From: an uncultured Pantoea sp.
GTDB lineage: Bacteria; Pseudomonadota; Gammaproteobacteria; Enterobacterales; Enterobacteriaceae
DNA: 64,000 nt
NCBI GenBank assembly: GCA_913778495.1
Contig: CAJYVD010000036.1
Span: 1 to 64,000 of the forward strand
Direction of reading: 5' to 3'
Shown here one piece after another: positions 1-11,072 of this stretch. A program made the translations under genes and the position numbers. The notes under the pieces were generated by a model. The model was given only the letters and a program-made list of their open reading frames with translations, was not told the origin of the DNA and ran no database searches. The number at the start of each line of letters is the position of its first letter. Position 1 is the stretch's first letter.

Positions 1-107
1 TAGCGCGGTGGTCCCACCTGACCCCATGCCGAACTCAGAAGTGAAACGCCGTAGCGCCGATGGTAGTGTGGGGCCTCCCCATGCGAGAGTAGGGAACTGC
101 CAGGCAT
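1..107 (+). rRNA. rrf: 5S ribosomal RNA, 3' part
   Basis: The sequence matches the enterobacterial 5S rRNA from about its 14th base to the 3' end, which finishes in CTGCCAGGCAT. The first 13 or so bases lie outside the window. It is the last gene of an rrn operon entering from the left and is followed directly by an intrinsic terminator. Identification is by near-identity to the E. coli 5S rRNA as remembered. Confidence 0.97.
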
Positions 108-118
108 CAAACAGGAAG

Positions 119-146
119 GCCCTGAACGCGAGTTCAGGGCTTTTTT
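119..146 (+). terminator. rrn operon terminator
   Basis: A perfect 9-bp stem (GCCCTGAAC / GTTCAGGGC) with a GCGA tetraloop is followed by six T. It lies 12 bases after the 5S rRNA, the usual position of the rrn T1 terminator. Confidence 0.93.
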
Positions 147-421
147 ACGTCTGCAGAAAACGACGCCTGGAAAAAATCTACGGGCACCACCTTTGAAAAT
201 ACCACGCTCGCTATAGCCGAGCCATTCCCAAGTGGCACCGTGCTCCGTCGTACCCGCAGTCCTGAAAGCGTATCCCTTTGCTCTAATCCGCACCGATCGG
301 TGCAAGACGCCCGCAACGCTGTCAGATTGTGCTACTCAGACGGCCACGAGCGCCAACCCTTTCCCCGCTGCGCTTCTTTTCTCAACCTATGCTGAAACAT
401 TTTCATAAAACGCATGAAGTA

Positions 422-475
422 TCGACATTTTGATCGTGCCAGGCTAATCTCGGGCATCTGGATGTCTAAACGTTT
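422..475 (+). promoter_or_regulatory. metA promoter region with tandem MetJ boxes
   Basis: Three adjacent 8-mers resemble the MetJ consensus AGACGTCT: GGGCATCT (452-459, 5/8), GGATGTCT (460-467, 6/8) and AAACGTTT (468-475, 6/8). MetJ binds tandem 8-bp met boxes cooperatively, so this is a plausible repressor site for metA. A candidate promoter is TCGACA (422-427) with a 17-bp spacer to a weak -10 at 445-450. The rest of the 147-505 gap shows no gene. An ATG-proximal AGAGG at 491-495 is the ribosome-binding site. Confidence 0.6.
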
Positions 476-505
476 ATATGGTTATCAGTTAGAGGTAAGT
501 AGGCT

Positions 506-1435
506 ATGCCAATCAGGGTTCCCGACGAATTACCGGCAGTGAATATCTTGCGTGATGAAAACGTTTTCGTCATGACGTCATCGCGCGCGCGTGTTCAGGA
601 GATCCGTCCGCTTAAAGTCCTGATCCTTAACCTCATGCCGAAAAAGATCGAAACCGAAAACCAGTTTCTGCGCTTACTTTCTAACTCCCCGCTGCAAATT
701 GATGTTCAGCTCCTGCGCATTGACAGTCGGGAGTCGCGCAACACGCCCAGCGAGCACCTGAATAACTTCTACTGCAACTTTGATGACATCGCCCACGACA
801 ACTTTGATGGTCTGATTGTCACCGGCGCACCGCTGGGATTGGTGGATTTCAACGACGTGGCCTACTGGCCGCAAATCCACCGCGTTTTACACTGGGCCAA
901 AGAGCACGTCACCTCCACGCTGTTTGTGTGTTGGGCGGTGCAGGCAGCACTGAATATCCTCTATGGCATCCCGAAGCAAACCCGTCAGACTAAACTATCC
1001 GGCGTCTATGAACATCAGATCTTACATCCGCACGCGCTGTTGACGCGCGGATTTGACGACAACTTCCTTGCGCCGCACTCACGCTATGCCGATTTCCCCA
1101 GCCAGCTCATCCGTGATTACACCGACTTGGAGCTGTTTGCCGAATCAGAGAGCACCGGTGCTTACTTGATGGCCAGCAAAGACAAGCGCCTGGCGTTTGT
1201 CACCGGGCATCCTGAATATGACGCGCTCACGCTGGCGGGTGAATATCACCGTGACGCTGAGGCCGGCCTCAGCCCCGAGGTGCCCTTTAACTATTTTCCG
1301 CACAACGATCCCACGCAGCCGCCGCGTGCCACCTGGCGCAGCCACGGTAACTTGCTGTTCTCTAACTGGCTCAACTACTACGTTTACCAGATTACGCCAT
1401 TCGATCTGCGCCATATGAATCCCACGCTCGAGTAA
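506..1435 (+). CDS. metA: Homoserine O-succinyltransferase
   Basis: MetA transfers a succinyl group from succinyl-CoA to homoserine, the committed step of methionine biosynthesis in the cytoplasm. The 309-residue product has the same length as the E. coli enzyme and aligns with it from the first residue ([12 protein letters not shown]). The nucleophile is Cys142 in the segment [11 protein letters not shown], and the HPEYD motif carrying the catalytic His and Glu lies near residue 235. The gene stands alone with its own terminator, ahead of aceBAK as in E. coli. MetJ boxes upstream point to repression by S-adenosylmethionine-MetJ. Identity is essentially certain. Confidence 0.98.
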   Translation: MPIRVPDELPAVNILRDENVFVMTSSRARVQEIRPLKVLILNLMPKKIETENQFLRLLSNSPLQIDVQLLRIDSRESRNTPSEHLNNFYCNFDDIAHDNFDGLIVTGAPLGLVDFNDVAYWPQIHRVLHWAKEHVTSTLFVCWAVQAALNILYGIPKQTRQTKLSGVYEHQILHPHALLTRGFDDNFLAPHSRYADFPSQLIRDYTDLELFAESESTGAYLMASKDKRLAFVTGHPEYDALTLAGEYHRDAEAGLSPEVPFNYFPHNDPTQPPRATWRSHGNLLFSNWLNYYVYQITPFDLRHMNPTLE

Positions 1436-1463
1436 GCCGCATACCGTCGATCGCCTCGATCCC

Positions 1464-1496
1464 GCCGCGACAGTCACCCACTGTCGCGGCTTTTTT
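1464..1496 (+). terminator. metA terminator
   Basis: A perfect 10-bp stem (GCCGCGACAG / CTGTCGCGGC) with a 7-nt loop is followed by TTTTTTATT, 28 bases after the metA stop. It isolates metA from aceBAK. Confidence 0.93.
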
Positions 1497-1587
1497 ATTG
1501 CCTTCATGCCGATATGGAAATTTTTGCCTTTAATTCGAGAGTTTAAATTACAGGTAAAACAGTAGGTTGATAGTTATTAAATTCAAA

Positions 1588-1629
1588 AATGGAAATAGTT
1601 TTTGAAATTAAAATAAAAATGCTTATGCT
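1588..1629 (+). promoter_or_regulatory. aceBAK promoter with IclR operator
   Basis: The AT-rich segment AATGGAAATAGTTTTTGA resembles the remembered IclR operator of the E. coli aceBAK promoter. It overlaps a candidate -35 TTGAAA (1602-1607), which has a 16-bp spacer to -10 TATGCT (1624-1629). That placement fits repression by IclR, whose gene closes the same cluster. The site assignment is by similarity and position only. Confidence 0.65.
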
Positions 1630-1706
1630 CTGATCCTGTAGGTTAAAAAACACCCGACACCGCGATCCGCTGTGCCAGCTTCGGATCAGATCAGGAGGCA
1701 GCCGCT

Positions 1707-3305
1707 ATGACAGATTCGGTAATCAGTAATACGCTTAGCTTCACGCAGCCCTTTACCCACGCGGAAAAGCAGCTGTTTACACCCGCATGTATCGACTTTC
1801 TTCACGCACTGGTTGCACGCTTCGCCCCTGAACGCGAACGGCTACTTAAGGCACGCCAGCAGCGTCAAAACCGCTACGATTGCGGTACGCTTCCAGACTT
1901 CGATCCAGAAACCGTTTCCATTAGAGAAGGCGATTGGCAAGTCCGTCCGCTGCCTGCGCTGCTGCAGGATCGTCGCGTGGAGATCACCGGCCCGCCGGAT
2001 CGCAAAATGGTGATCAATGCGCTCAACGCCAACGTCAATGTCTTCATGGCGGACTTTGAGGATTCCCTGTCACCTACGTGGCAAAAGCTGATTGACGGGC
2101 AGCTCACGCTGCGCGAAGCCGTTAACGGCACGCTGCAGTTCACCAGCGAGAGCGGCAAGATTTATCAGCTGAAATCGAACCCTGCGCTGCTGATGTGTCG
2201 CGTGCGCGGGCTGCATCTGGAAGAGAAGCACGTAGAATGGCGCGACAGCGCGATTCCGGCAGGGCTGTTTGATTTCGCCCTTTATCTGTTTCACAACGCG
2301 GAGGCGCTGTTAGCAAAAGGGCACGGGCCGTGGTTTTACCTGCCCAAGACCGAACACGCCAACGAAGCCGCATGGTGGCGCGAGATCTTTCGCTTCAGTG
2401 AAGATCGCCTCGATCTGCCGCGTGGCACCATCAAAGCCACGGTGCTGATTGAAACCTTGCCGGCGGTGTTTCAGATGGACGAGATCCTATGGGCGCTGCG
2501 CGATCACGCGGTGGGACTCAACTGTGGGCGCTGGGACTATATCTTTAGCTACATCAAAACACTCGCGCAACACGGCGATCGTATCCTGCCGGATCGCCAA
2601 CACATCGGTATGGATCAGCCCTTTCTCGACGCTTACTCACGATTACTGATCAAAACCTGTCATCGCCGCGGCGCGCTGGCGATGGGCGGCATGTCGGCGC
2701 TGATTCCGCACAAAGACCCCGAGCGCAACGCATGGGTGCTGCAAAAGGTGCAGGAAGATAAAGCGCGCGAAGCGGCCAACGGCCACGACGGCACATGGGT
2801 CGCCCATCCCGGCCTTGCGGACGTGGCGATGGCGGTATTCAGCCACGCGCTCAGTACGCAGCCCAATCAGCTGACGGTAAGGCGTGAGCAGGATGCACCC
2901 ATCAGCGCGGAGCGCCTGCTGCGGCCCTGTCGCGGGCCGCGTACCGCAGACGGCATGCGCGCCAATATCCGCGTTGCGCTGCACTATCTGGAGGCATGGC
3001 TCAGCGGCAACGGCTGCGTCCCTATCGAAGGCTTAATGGAAGATGCCGCCACGGCGGAAATCGCCCGCGCGTCAATCTGGCAGTGGATGCATCACAAGCA
3101 AATTCTTAGCGACGGTCAACTGGTTACGGCGGTGCTGTTTGAGCAGTATCTGGCCGACGAACTGGCGTCACTGCGCCAAAGCGTGGGCGCAACGCGTTAC
3201 GCGCAGGGCCGCTACGAAGACGCGGCGGCGCTGTTAGCTGAAATCACCACTGACGACACTTTGGTTCCTTTCCTTACGCTGCCGGGCTACCGCCTGCTGC
3301 CCTGA
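1707..3305 (+). CDS. aceB: Malate synthase A
   Basis: Malate synthase condenses glyoxylate with acetyl-CoA to give malate, the second reaction of the glyoxylate bypass used for growth on acetate. The 532-residue product matches the short isoform (A) found in enterics. A TIM-barrel core spans roughly residues 60-400, with the family segment [17 protein letters not shown] near residue 110 and [17 protein letters not shown] near 330. The start has an AGGAGG ribosome-binding site 9 bases upstream. It is the first gene of aceBAK, 16 bases ahead of aceA, downstream of an IclR-type operator. Confidence 0.98.
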   Translation: MTDSVISNTLSFTQPFTHAEKQLFTPACIDFLHALVARFAPERERLLKARQQRQNRYDCGTLPDFDPETVSIREGDWQVRPLPALLQDRRVEITGPPDRKMVINALNANVNVFMADFEDSLSPTWQKLIDGQLTLREAVNGTLQFTSESGKIYQLKSNPALLMCRVRGLHLEEKHVEWRDSAIPAGLFDFALYLFHNAEALLAKGHGPWFYLPKTEHANEAAWWREIFRFSEDRLDLPRGTIKATVLIETLPAVFQMDEILWALRDHAVGLNCGRWDYIFSYIKTLAQHGDRILPDRQHIGMDQPFLDAYSRLLIKTCHRRGALAMGGMSALIPHKDPERNAWVLQKVQEDKAREAANGHDGTWVAHPGLADVAMAVFSHALSTQPNQLTVRREQDAPISAERLLRPCRGPRTADGMRANIRVALHYLEAWLSGNGCVPIEGLMEDAATAEIARASIWQWMHHKQILSDGQLVTAVLFEQYLADELASLRQSVGATRYAQGRYEDAAALLAEITTDDTLVPFLTLPGYRLLP

Positions 3306-3321
3306 TCCTGGAGATAGCGCT

Positions 3322-4623
3322 ATGAATCGTATGCAACAGATCGCACAACTGCAATCAAGCTGGAATACCCCACGCTGGCAGGGCATTACTCGCCCCTATA
3401 GCGCGGAAGACGTGGTGAATTTACGCGGTTCGGTGAATCCGGTCTGCACGCTGGCTGAGCGGGGCGCGACCAAACTGTGGACGCTGCTTAACGGCAGCGC
3501 CCGTAAAGGCTACGTCAACAGCCTGGGCGCATTAACCGGCGGTCAAGCGGTGCAGCAAGCCAAGGCGGGCATTGAAGCCATTTATCTCTCAGGTTGGCAG
3601 GTGGCGGCAGATGCCAACTTAGCCGGACAGATGTACCCGGATCAATCCCTCTACCCGGTTAACTCGGTGCCTGAGGTGGTGCAGCGCATCAACCAGAGCT
3701 TTCAGCGCGCCGACCAGATTCAATGGGCCAATGGCCTGTCGCCCGATGATGCAGGCTATATCGACTACTTCTTGCCGATTGTGGCGGATGCCGAAGCGGG
3801 TTTTGGTGGCGTACTCAATGCCTACGAACTGATGAAGGCGATGATTGAGGCCGGTGCGGGTGCCGTCCACTTTGAAGATCAGCTGGCGGCGGTAAAGAAA
3901 TGCGGCCATATGGGCGGCAAAGTGCTGGTACCGACGCAGGAAGCCATTCAAAAGCTGGTTGCGGCCCGTCTGGCGGCGGACGTGATGAATGTGCCCACCG
4001 TCCTGCTGGCGCGCACCGATGCCGACGCCGCCGATCTCATTACCGCAGACTGCGACCCGCGCGACGCGCCGTTTATTACCGGCGAGCGCACGGCGGAAGG
4101 CTTCTTTCGCACCCGCGCGGGCATTGAACAGGCGATCGCTCGCGGACTGGCCTATGCCCCTTATGCCGATGTGCTGTGGTGCGAAACGTCGACGCCAGAT
4201 CTGCAGATGGCGCAGCGCTTTGCCGAGGCGATCCACGCGCGCTATCCCGGCAAGCTGCTGGCCTACAACTGCTCGCCCTCCTTTAACTGGAAGAAAAATC
4301 TCGACGATCGCACCATTGCGCACTTTCAGCAGGCGCTCAGCGACATGGGCTACCGCTTCCAATTCATCACGCTGGCGGGCATTCACAGCATGTGGTTCAA
4401 CATGTTTGACCTTGCCCACGCCTATGCGCAGGGGGAAGGGATGCGCCACTACGTTGAGAAAGTGCAGCAGCCGGAGTTCGCGGCGCGAGAGCGGGGTTAT
4501 ACCTTTTCTTCCCATCAGCAAGAAGTCGGCACCGGCTATTTTGATCGCATTACCCACGTCATCCAGGGCGGGGAGTCCTCTGTTACCGCCATGAAAGGCT
4601 CAACGGAAGCCGCGCAGTTCTAA
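3322..4623 (+). CDS. aceA: Isocitrate lyase
   Basis: Isocitrate lyase cleaves isocitrate to succinate and glyoxylate, diverting carbon past the two decarboxylations of the TCA cycle. The 433-residue product is one residue shorter than E. coli AceA. The catalytic signature KKCGHMGGK is intact, with the catalytic Cys at residue 194. It is the middle gene of aceBAK. Only 46 bases separate it from aceK, and this gap holds an imperfect hairpin around 4632-4649 rather than the REP elements known from E. coli. That hairpin may contribute to lower aceK expression. Confidence 0.98.
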   Translation: MNRMQQIAQLQSSWNTPRWQGITRPYSAEDVVNLRGSVNPVCTLAERGATKLWTLLNGSARKGYVNSLGALTGGQAVQQAKAGIEAIYLSGWQVAADANLAGQMYPDQSLYPVNSVPEVVQRINQSFQRADQIQWANGLSPDDAGYIDYFLPIVADAEAGFGGVLNAYELMKAMIEAGAGAVHFEDQLAAVKKCGHMGGKVLVPTQEAIQKLVAARLAADVMNVPTVLLARTDADAADLITADCDPRDAPFITGERTAEGFFRTRAGIEQAIARGLAYAPYADVLWCETSTPDLQMAQRFAEAIHARYPGKLLAYNCSPSFNWKKNLDDRTIAHFQQALSDMGYRFQFITLAGIHSMWFNMFDLAHAYAQGEGMRHYVEKVQQPEFAARERGYTFSSHQQEVGTGYFDRITHVIQGGESSVTAMKGSTEAAQF

Positions 4624-4669
4624 GCCGTTATGCGGTCCAGGGAAGGGCCGTTCGCACAGGAGAACGCTG

Positions 4670-6403
4670 ATGTCACCGCGAGAATTGCTGATTGCGCATA
4701 CCATTTTGCAAGGATTCGACGCCCAATATGGCCGATTTCTGGATATCACCGCCGGGGCGCAGCAGCGCTTTGAACAGGCGGAGTGGCAGGCCGTCCAGCA
4801 GGCCATGAAGGCGCGCATCCATCTTTACGATCACCATGTCGGCCTGGTGGCGCATCAGCTGCGCATTCTCAATGATGTGGCACAGTGGGACGGCGCGTTT
4901 TGGCTGCGGGTCAAACACCATTATGAAACGCTGCTGCCGGAGTATCCGCGCCCGGAAATCGCCGAAAGTTTCTTCAATTCTGTGTTTTGCCGCTTACAAG
5001 GGCACAGTCATCTGCATCCCGAGCGGCTCTTTATCTTTTCGTCGCAGCCTGTCTCGTCGGTACCGCAGGCGCTGCGCCCGCTGTCGCGCGCCTACTGCGC
5101 GCAGCAAGGGTGGCATCAGGTACTGCACCACGTACTCAACGATCTGCCGCTGCGCCTGCCCTGGCAGGACCGGGCACGTGACATTGGCTGGATTGTGCGT
5201 CATCTGCAGGAGCAGTTCAGCCCGGCGCAGCTGCACCACGCCACGCTCGACGTCGCCAGCGAGCTGTTTTACCGCAACAAAACCGCGTGGATCGTGGCTC
5301 GCTTACAGTTACGCGACAGGATGGCGCCCTTTCTGCTGCCGATTCAGCGCGACGAAGATGGCCGCCTGTGGATCGATACCTGCCTGACCGACAGCAACGA
5401 CGCCAGCATTGTGTTTGGCTTTGCGCGCGCCTATTTCATGGTGTACGCGCCGGTTCCCGCCGCGCTGGTCGCCTGGCTGCAACCGATTCTGCCCGGTAAA
5501 ACCACGGCGGAACGCTATATGGCGATTGGCTGCCAGAAGCACGGCAAAACCGAATGCTACCGCGAGTACCTGCACTATCTGGCGCACAGTGACGAAGCGT
5601 TTACGCTCGCACCCGGCGTGCGCGGCATGGTCATGCTGGTATTTACGCTGCCGGGATTTGATCGCGTTTTTAAAGTGATCAAAGACCGCTTTGCCCCGCA
5701 AAAAGAGGTCACGGAAGCGCAGGTGCGCGACTGCTATCGCCTGGTCAAAGAGCACGACCGCGTGGGACGCATGGCCGATACCCAAGAGTTTGAGCATTTT
5801 GCACTGCCGCGCGATCGGATTCCGCCGTCGCTGCTGGCGGAGTTCCAGCGCGACATTCCACAAAAAATCGACGTGCGCGATGACGTGGTGATCATTCGTC
5901 ACCTGTGGCTGGAGCGCCGTATGCAGCCGCTGAATTTGTGGTTAACCGCGGCGACGCCTGACCAGCGGCAGCACGCGATTGCCGAATACGGCGATGCGAT
6001 TTGCCAGCTGGCGGCGGCGAATATTTTTCCGGGGGACATGCTGTTCAAAAACTTTGGCATGACGCGGCACGGGCGGGTGGTGTTTTACGACTATGACGAA
6101 ATCCGCCCCATGACCGACCTGGTGTTTCGCGATGTGCCGCCTGCACGCTACGAGGAGCAGGAGTTGCAGGCCGAGCCGTGGTACAGCGTGGGCCCGGATG
6201 ACGTGTTTCCTGAGACGTTCCGCCACGCCTTATGCAGCGAACCGGCCAGCGGCAAGCTGCTCCAGGCGTTGCATCCCCAGCTGTTTGATCCCGGCTGGTG
6301 GCGCGCGGTACAGGCGCGTATCCGCGCCGGGCATATCGAAGAGGTGATGGCGTGGCGTACCGCGCAGCGTTTCTGCGTACGCTATGCCACCGTGGCCGCT
6401 TAG
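4670..6403 (+). CDS. aceK: Isocitrate dehydrogenase kinase/phosphatase
   Basis: AceK phosphorylates isocitrate dehydrogenase to inactivate it and also removes the phosphate, setting the TCA/glyoxylate branch-point flux. The product has 577 residues, the normal family length. The N-terminal half is the regulatory domain and the C-terminal half (from about 310) is kinase-like, with the ATP-binding segment [17 protein letters not shown] and the metal-binding FYDYDEI (Asp474 and Asp476). The start is preceded by AGGAG. Its stop codon overlaps the stop of the convergent iclR by 4 nt, leaving no room for a terminator between them. Confidence 0.97.
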   Translation: MSPRELLIAHTILQGFDAQYGRFLDITAGAQQRFEQAEWQAVQQAMKARIHLYDHHVGLVAHQLRILNDVAQWDGAFWLRVKHHYETLLPEYPRPEIAESFFNSVFCRLQGHSHLHPERLFIFSSQPVSSVPQALRPLSRAYCAQQGWHQVLHHVLNDLPLRLPWQDRARDIGWIVRHLQEQFSPAQLHHATLDVASELFYRNKTAWIVARLQLRDRMAPFLLPIQRDEDGRLWIDTCLTDSNDASIVFGFARAYFMVYAPVPAALVAWLQPILPGKTTAERYMAIGCQKHGKTECYREYLHYLAHSDEAFTLAPGVRGMVMLVFTLPGFDRVFKVIKDRFAPQKEVTEAQVRDCYRLVKEHDRVGRMADTQEFEHFALPRDRIPPSLLAEFQRDIPQKIDVRDDVVIIRHLWLERRMQPLNLWLTAATPDQRQHAIAEYGDAICQLAAANIFPGDMLFKNFGMTRHGRVVFYDYDEIRPMTDLVFRDVPPARYEEQELQAEPWYSVGPDDVFPETFRHALCSEPASGKLLQALHPQLFDPGWWRAVQARIRAGHIEEVMAWRTAQRFCVRYATVAA

Positions 6404-7233
6404 CGTCCTGAGTACGCTTGGGTGACGCGTCGCGCCGCCCGAATCACCAGCGCACCCAGTTCGGTAATGCGGTCGTCGGTCATGCGCGCCAGCGGACCGG
6501 AGATGGAGATAGCCGCGAAGGGTTCGCCGTGCTCGTCGTAAATGGGCGCGGCCACGCAGCGCAGGCCGAGCGCGTGCTCTTCATCATCGTGCGAATAGCC
6601 GGTTTTGCGGATCAGCGCCAGGTTCTCTTTCAGGCTGTGCGGCGACATCAGCGTCTTTGGCGTGTAGCAGTGCAGGCCTTTCTGATGCAGCAGGGCGGTG
6701 ATTTGCGTGTCGCTGAGATGCGCGAGAAACGCTTTGCCCGCGCCCGAAGCGTGCATCGGCAGCTTGCCACCGATGGGCGCGGACATGCGCATAAGCTGCG
6801 TACACTGCACCTGATCGATGATCACCGCCTGATAATCGCTGAGATCCAGCACCGCCAGATTCACCGTCTCGCCGGCTTCCATCATCAATTCGCGCAGTAC
6901 CGGATGAACGATAGCCAGCAAATTACGGCTCTGCAAAAAACTGCTGCCGACCACAAAAGCGTGCGCGCCCATGGTCCAGAAACCCAGCTCGCCCGTCTGC
7001 TGAACAAATCCCTGCTGCTGCAAGGTGGTCAGCAGGCGATGCGTGGTGGAGTTGGGCAAACCGGCCTGCTGGGCCAGCTCAGTCAGCGCCACGCTGCCTT
7101 GCGACTCCGCAATCAGCTCAAGCAAGCGCAAGCCGCGCGTGAGCGACTGAACTTGACCACCGACGGCGGCAGGCGCGGCAGCCGGGGTGGCGCGCGGTTT
7201 CTTGCCGCGTTTAGCGGGTACGGGGGTGGCCAT
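6400..7233 (-). CDS. iclR: Glyoxylate bypass operon repressor IclR
   Basis: IclR represses aceBAK; glyoxylate and pyruvate modulate its binding. The 277-residue protein (274 in E. coli) has an extended Ala/Lys-rich N-terminus to about residue 25. A winged helix-turn-helix follows ([24 protein letters not shown] begins it), and the IclR effector domain spans from about residue 105 to the end. Location directly after aceK is standard, although E. coli has arpA in between. An AGGAGA ribosome-binding site precedes the ATG. An operator-like sequence in its own leader suggests autoregulation. Confidence 0.96.
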   Translation of the reverse strand: MATPVPAKRGKKPRATPAAAPAAVGGQVQSLTRGLRLLELIAESQGSVALTELAQQAGLPNSTTHRLLTTLQQQGFVQQTGELGFWTMGAHAFVVGSSFLQSRNLLAIVHPVLRELMMEAGETVNLAVLDLSDYQAVIIDQVQCTQLMRMSAPIGGKLPMHASGAGKAFLAHLSDTQITALLHQKGLHCYTPKTLMSPHSLKENLALIRKTGYSHDDEEHALGLRCVAAPIYDEHGEPFAAISISGPLARMTDDRITELGALVIRAARRVTQAYSGR

Positions 7234-7257
7234 AAGCTCTCCTGAGGGCGTTGATGC

Positions 7258-7272
7258 TGGAAACCATTTTCG
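7258..7272 (-). promoter_or_regulatory. Candidate IclR autoregulatory operator
   Basis: TGGAAACCATTTTCG, 25 bases upstream of the iclR start, agrees with the palindromic IclR box TGGAAATnATTTCCA at about 12 of 15 positions. IclR is known to repress its own gene in E. coli. No other feature is visible in the 7234-7495 gap. Confidence 0.5.
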
Positions 7273-7495
7273 TTTTTAACGGGGTGAATGCAAACGCTGG
7301 CTAACTGGTCGGATCTGCGGGCGTGGCGTTAACCGTCTTGCGCTTCGCAATCCCTCTTTCTGTGCGGGTGCGGGATGAATCTTGTCACGCTGGCATTTAT
7401 TCCGCGCGATCGGCTGAACCATAGTGCGACGCGAAAAGCCTGCGGTTTGAGAGAGCGGGGACGAAACTGGCTGCCGTGCGGCGTAAAACAGCAGT

Positions 7496-7520
7496 AAAAA
7501 AGGCGGCCTGAAGGCCGCCT
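7496..7520 (-). terminator. yjbEFGH operon terminator
   Basis: Read on the minus strand, a perfect 8-bp stem (AGGCGGCC / GGCCGCCT) with a TTCA loop is followed by a run of T. It begins 5 bases after the yjbH stop. Confidence 0.93.
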
Positions 7521-7525
7521 GGACG

Positions 7526-9616
7526 TTAGTTAAAGCGTGCGTCGCGATCGGACGTCAGGTCGTAGAGCTGATATTTGCGGCCCAGCATCTGCCCGCCATC
7601 ACGCGTCAGCGGCACCCAGTTCACCATGGCGCGGCCGCGCGTTGGCGTCACGGTAAACAGATCCATTGGGATGGAAATGTAGAACCCTTTGGTGAAATCC
7701 CCCTCGCCGTAATCTTTGGCCGAGACGTTGGTTTTCGTGGCGTAGAAGCCGACCATGACGCCGCTGTCAAAGCGCTTGGACACATCCAGCGTAACGCCCT
7801 TGTCCTTCGCCAGATACTGCCCCACGCTGGCTTTCACCAGCACATCCTGGCTAAACCACGGTCGCCAGTAGCCGGTCAGATGGCCGGTTGGCGCGCTGTA
7901 GTCGGTGAACTGCATCATGTTGTCCCAGTCACGCTGCTTCACGTAATTGGCATCCAGGCCCACTGCCCAGTTGCTGTCGATAGGGCGATACAGCACTTCA
8001 CCGCCGACGCCGCCGTACATGGTCTCCAGATAACCGCCGTACACCTGACCATAGACATCGCCGCCTAAATAGCGCAGGTAGTTCGCCTGTAAGTCATTCA
8101 CGTAGACGTTATTCTGCACGTAGTCGCGAATGTGGGTACGCACGCGCGGCAGGGTGGAGTCGGATGGCGCACCGTTGTAATTGAATTTGTTGTAGTTGTT
8201 GGCCACGTTGGCAAACACACTGCCGCCGACCAGCAGGTGATCGGTGAGCCAGTAATCGACGTTACCCATCACGCCAATCTGGTACATGTAGAAGTTTTCC
8301 GGGCCGCCCACCGACTGATTCAACACCGGCGACAGGCTGTAGTTCAGCCGATCGGGGCGGATAAAGAAGCCCTGCTCGCTGTCCACCGGCTCCGTGGGCG
8401 CGGTGCGCGTTTGCTGCAGTGGCTGCTCATGCCCCAGCGGATAGCCCACCAGCGATTGACGCAGGCTGGCCACGTCGGTGTGCGTCGTGACCTGCGGCAT
8501 ACCGTAGCGTGTTTCCGTGACATCAAGGGTTTGAATGCCCGCCGGCAAGTTGTTCATGATGATGCGGTTGGCGCGATCCACGCCTTCGCGGGTATCGCGA
8601 TATTTGCTCTGCTCACCGGTCACGTACAGCGTGCTGCCCTTGGTCTGAATACGCGGGCCGTCCAGTCCGGCGTTGTATTTCAGCGCGCTCAATTGGCTGG
8701 CCACCACCGTGGGTTCCAGCAGATCGCCCTGCGGTTGCGGCTGATAAGCGGGTGGCGCCTCATCAATGTGCGACTGGCGCAAATCGTTGAAGTTAGTGCG
8801 CACCGTGACGCCAAACATAAAGGTATTGCCGCGCTCATAGCTAAGGTTGAAGTCCGCCCAGTTGGTCAGACGGTAAATCGCGCCCACGTTAACTTTGCTG
8901 CGCTGCTCAAGGCGACCGGCGAAATCATCCTGGTAATTGTTACCTTCATATTCCAGCTTGAGGCGCAGCGGCTGCCACGGCGTTTGGTATTCGACGCCGC
9001 CGAACAGAGCCGCAGGCCCGTGGAACATCTGCGAGCCGTTAATCGCTCCCGGCTCACCGTTGCCAGTGCGATGGCAGAAACTGTCATTGGCGGAGCAGAA
9101 GGGGTTTTTTACCGTGCCGCTGCTGCCGAGATAGCCCCAGCCGAGGCCCAGCGTGAAGTCAAACGGCCCCCACGCTTTACTGGCCACCAGATATTCACTG
9201 TCGAACAGGCCGGTGCCGCCGAGATCGCGCGAACCCACCGCCACTTCAGGCAGCCAGAAGCCCTCTTGCCACAGACGTAGCTTGAGATCGAACGCTTTAT
9301 CTTTGTAACTTTGATTGCCGCTGAACCCTTCCACCGCGCTGTAGCGGCGGGTGCGCACGTCGGTATAGCGCACCGTGGTTTCCAGCCAGGGAAACAGCTG
9401 CAGCGACGCGGAGTAATAGCGATATTGCCGATTATCACGCGCATTCAGGCTGAACTCGCCCTCTTTTGCCATGCGCGCCGTGGGCGTTTGCAGCAGGCCC
9501 ACGCCGCCAAAATCCGTTTGCGAGGGGCCAATGGGCTCTGGCCAGGTTTCAGCATGCACCTGACACGCCGCCGAGACCGAAGCCGCCATCAGGCTAAGTA
9601 AGAGGTGTTTTTTCAT
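7526..9616 (-). CDS. yjbH: YjbH, outer-membrane exopolysaccharide-associated protein
   Basis: YjbH belongs to the YjbH/GfcD family (DUF940), predicted outer-membrane beta-barrel proteins encoded in exopolysaccharide operons. The 696-residue product (698 in E. coli) starts with a signal peptide (hydrophobic stretch 4-20, likely cut after VHA). Family segments such as [19 protein letters not shown] follow. The C-terminal half is rich in alternating aromatic and polar residues typical of beta-strands, ending in a final Asn rather than the usual Phe. It is the last gene of yjbEFGH and overlaps yjbG by 1 nt. Its biochemical role is not established. Confidence 0.95.
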   Translation of the reverse strand: MKKHLLLSLMAASVSAACQVHAETWPEPIGPSQTDFGGVGLLQTPTARMAKEGEFSLNARDNRQYRYYSASLQLFPWLETTVRYTDVRTRRYSAVEGFSGNQSYKDKAFDLKLRLWQEGFWLPEVAVGSRDLGGTGLFDSEYLVASKAWGPFDFTLGLGWGYLGSSGTVKNPFCSANDSFCHRTGNGEPGAINGSQMFHGPAALFGGVEYQTPWQPLRLKLEYEGNNYQDDFAGRLEQRSKVNVGAIYRLTNWADFNLSYERGNTFMFGVTVRTNFNDLRQSHIDEAPPAYQPQPQGDLLEPTVVASQLSALKYNAGLDGPRIQTKGSTLYVTGEQSKYRDTREGVDRANRIIMNNLPAGIQTLDVTETRYGMPQVTTHTDVASLRQSLVGYPLGHEQPLQQTRTAPTEPVDSEQGFFIRPDRLNYSLSPVLNQSVGGPENFYMYQIGVMGNVDYWLTDHLLVGGSVFANVANNYNKFNYNGAPSDSTLPRVRTHIRDYVQNNVYVNDLQANYLRYLGGDVYGQVYGGYLETMYGGVGGEVLYRPIDSNWAVGLDANYVKQRDWDNMMQFTDYSAPTGHLTGYWRPWFSQDVLVKASVGQYLAKDKGVTLDVSKRFDSGVMVGFYATKTNVSAKDYGEGDFTKGFYISIPMDLFTVTPTRGRAMVNWVPLTRDGGQMLGRKYQLYDLTSDRDARFN

Positions 9617-10353
9617 CAGTCTGGGATCCGGTGAGTCAGAACAGAAAGCATGCGTGCATTAAAATCAGGCTTGCCCCAAGGCAGCGACCCGGCGTCCAGG
9701 CCAAGCCAGATCAGGCTGCCCGGCTCGACTTCAACGTGACGCTGATTCCAGTAGGCGATGGGCGCCTCACGCCGCTGCCCGTCCGGCGAGATCACCGTGG
9801 CGATATTCCGGTCGGCACCCGAAAGCGGCGTATGGTCCGCCAGATATGCCCGCACGGTTTTGCCCGGCTCCCAGCGCACTTTGCCTGGCGCGGTGAGGGC
9901 GCCTGCCACGGTTATCGTCTCTGGCGCGGCGACGAGATACAGGTCGTACTGCCCTGACAGCGTACGATTGGCCTCGGGCCGCAGGCGTACCACGTCGGGA
10001 TCCAGCGACGTGAACTGACGACCAATAACCTGCACGGCGCTGAGCTGGTGGATCACGGCCCCCAGCGTGGCAGCCAAATCCGCACTGCTGTCTGCTTGCC
10101 ATGCGCGTAAATCTTGCAGCAGCTGCTGCTGTTGCCGCTGTGCTACGGCGGTGGCACCCCGTTCCGAGATCGCGGTAGCGGGCCACGCACTCTGCAGGGC
10201 GGGATCGGTGACGAGCTGGCTCAGGTTCTGCACCGGACCGAGTTGGACTGTGGGTTGGCCTTGCGTACGGTGTACGGTGATCTGCGCATCAGCCAGCGCA
10301 GGACCCACCGCGAGCAGCAGCGCGGCGGCAAGCCGTTGAGGGATGTTTTTCAT
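9616..10353 (-). CDS. yjbG: YjbG, periplasmic exopolysaccharide operon protein
   Basis: YjbG is a GfcC-like periplasmic protein of an extracellular polysaccharide operon. Its 245 residues equal the E. coli length. A signal peptide ends near ALADA (residue 23). Beyond the family resemblance, a proline/glycine-spaced beta-rich region around residues 130-190 is visible. The gene overlaps the upstream yjbF by 4 nt and abuts yjbH, so the three are translationally coupled. The molecular function is unknown. Confidence 0.93.
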   Translation of the reverse strand: MKNIPQRLAAALLLAVGPALADAQITVHRTQGQPTVQLGPVQNLSQLVTDPALQSAWPATAISERGATAVAQRQQQQLLQDLRAWQADSSADLAATLGAVIHQLSAVQVIGRQFTSLDPDVVRLRPEANRTLSGQYDLYLVAAPETITVAGALTAPGKVRWEPGKTVRAYLADHTPLSGADRNIATVISPDGQRREAPIAYWNQRHVEVEPGSLIWLGLDAGSLPWGKPDFNARMLSVLTHRIPD

Positions 10354-10997
10354 GATTTCGCCGGCTTCAGAAGGGTGGTTGCAATGGGGAACTGGTCGGC
10401 GGCCAGCATTTGCTGCGCTTGCCAGACGGTACCGTCACGGTTATCGATCCAGAAGGTGTTTTGCCACGTGACACCCGGGCCGGTCATCGACACGGTTTCA
10501 TGCCAGACGCGGCAGGGGACATGCTCGCCGGCGATATCCAACACCGTATCGCTGCCGCGCGTGAAGGTGGACACCGCCGTTGCCGCGCGGACCTTGTCCT
10601 GCTCGTGCCACTGCACCACGCGCGTCCAGCGCGCGCCGTCTTGCAGCCGCAGCGGCTGCGCCAGCGGATCGGCTTGCAGGTTGCTGACATTATCCAGATT
10701 GCTGCCAAGCCCCAATGTTTTCACCAGCCGCCCATGCTGCATCACCAGCATAGCCTTATCTTGGGTGACCCATTTCTGCTGGCCGTGTTCGTTGTATCCC
10801 AGTACCACGAAGATGCGCGGACCGTCATTGATGCGCACGTATTGGCTGGCATAAGGCAGGTCGGCCACCTGTTGGTCGGTGACCGTGACGTCAGAAGGGC
10901 CCTCGACAGCCAATATGAGCGTCTGTTCGAGTCCTTTTTGCGTTTGCGTGCAGGCCTGTAATAACAGGCACAGTAGAAGGAGTGAGCGTCTGCGCAC
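10350..10997 (-). CDS. yjbF: YjbF, exopolysaccharide operon lipoprotein
   Basis: YjbF is a GfcB-family lipoprotein. The chosen start is GTG at 10997, giving 215 residues (E. coli 212). It begins MRRRSLLLLCLLLQACTQ, a compact lipoprotein signal with lipobox LLQAC and Thr at +2, which favours outer-membrane sorting. A longer reading from ATG at 11042 is rejected because that codon sits in the downstream arm of the terminator hairpin behind yjbE. The body carries the conserved INDGPRIFVVLGY and KWVTQDKAML stretches. It overlaps yjbG by 4 nt. Confidence 0.92.
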   Translation of the reverse strand: MRRRSLLLLCLLLQACTQTQKGLEQTLILAVEGPSDVTVTDQQVADLPYASQYVRINDGPRIFVVLGYNEHGQQKWVTQDKAMLVMQHGRLVKTLGLGSNLDNVSNLQADPLAQPLRLQDGARWTRVVQWHEQDKVRAATAVSTFTRGSDTVLDIAGEHVPCRVWHETVSMTGPGVTWQNTFWIDNRDGTVWQAQQMLAADQFPIATTLLKPAKS

Positions 10998-11027
10998 GAT
11001 GTAATCCCTGTGTGAAGCAAATAAAAC

Positions 11028-11056
11028 AAAAAATAACCACACGGCTGTGTGGTTAT
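11028..11056 (-). terminator. Terminator/attenuator between yjbE and yjbF
   Basis: On the minus strand a perfect 10-bp stem (ATAACCACAC / GTGTGGTTAT) with an AGCC loop is followed by TTTTTTG. It lies 16 bases after the yjbE stop and ahead of yjbFGH. It should let the small yjbE message accumulate above the downstream genes. Confidence 0.85.
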
Positions 11057-11072
11057 GTTTAAAGGTGTTGCA

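Noticed and set aside
3619-4557. 312-codon open frame antisense to aceA
   Set aside because: It is a shadow of the GC-rich aceA coding strand with no ribosome-binding site or family features; aceA itself is unmistakable.
4624-4669. Possible REP element between aceA and aceK
   Set aside because: Only a short imperfect hairpin with a G-U pair is present; it does not fit the REP consensus.
8132-9280. 382-codon open frame antisense to yjbH
   Set aside because: Composition is Arg/Ala/His-rich as typical for antisense shadows in high-GC genes, and yjbH covers the region fully.
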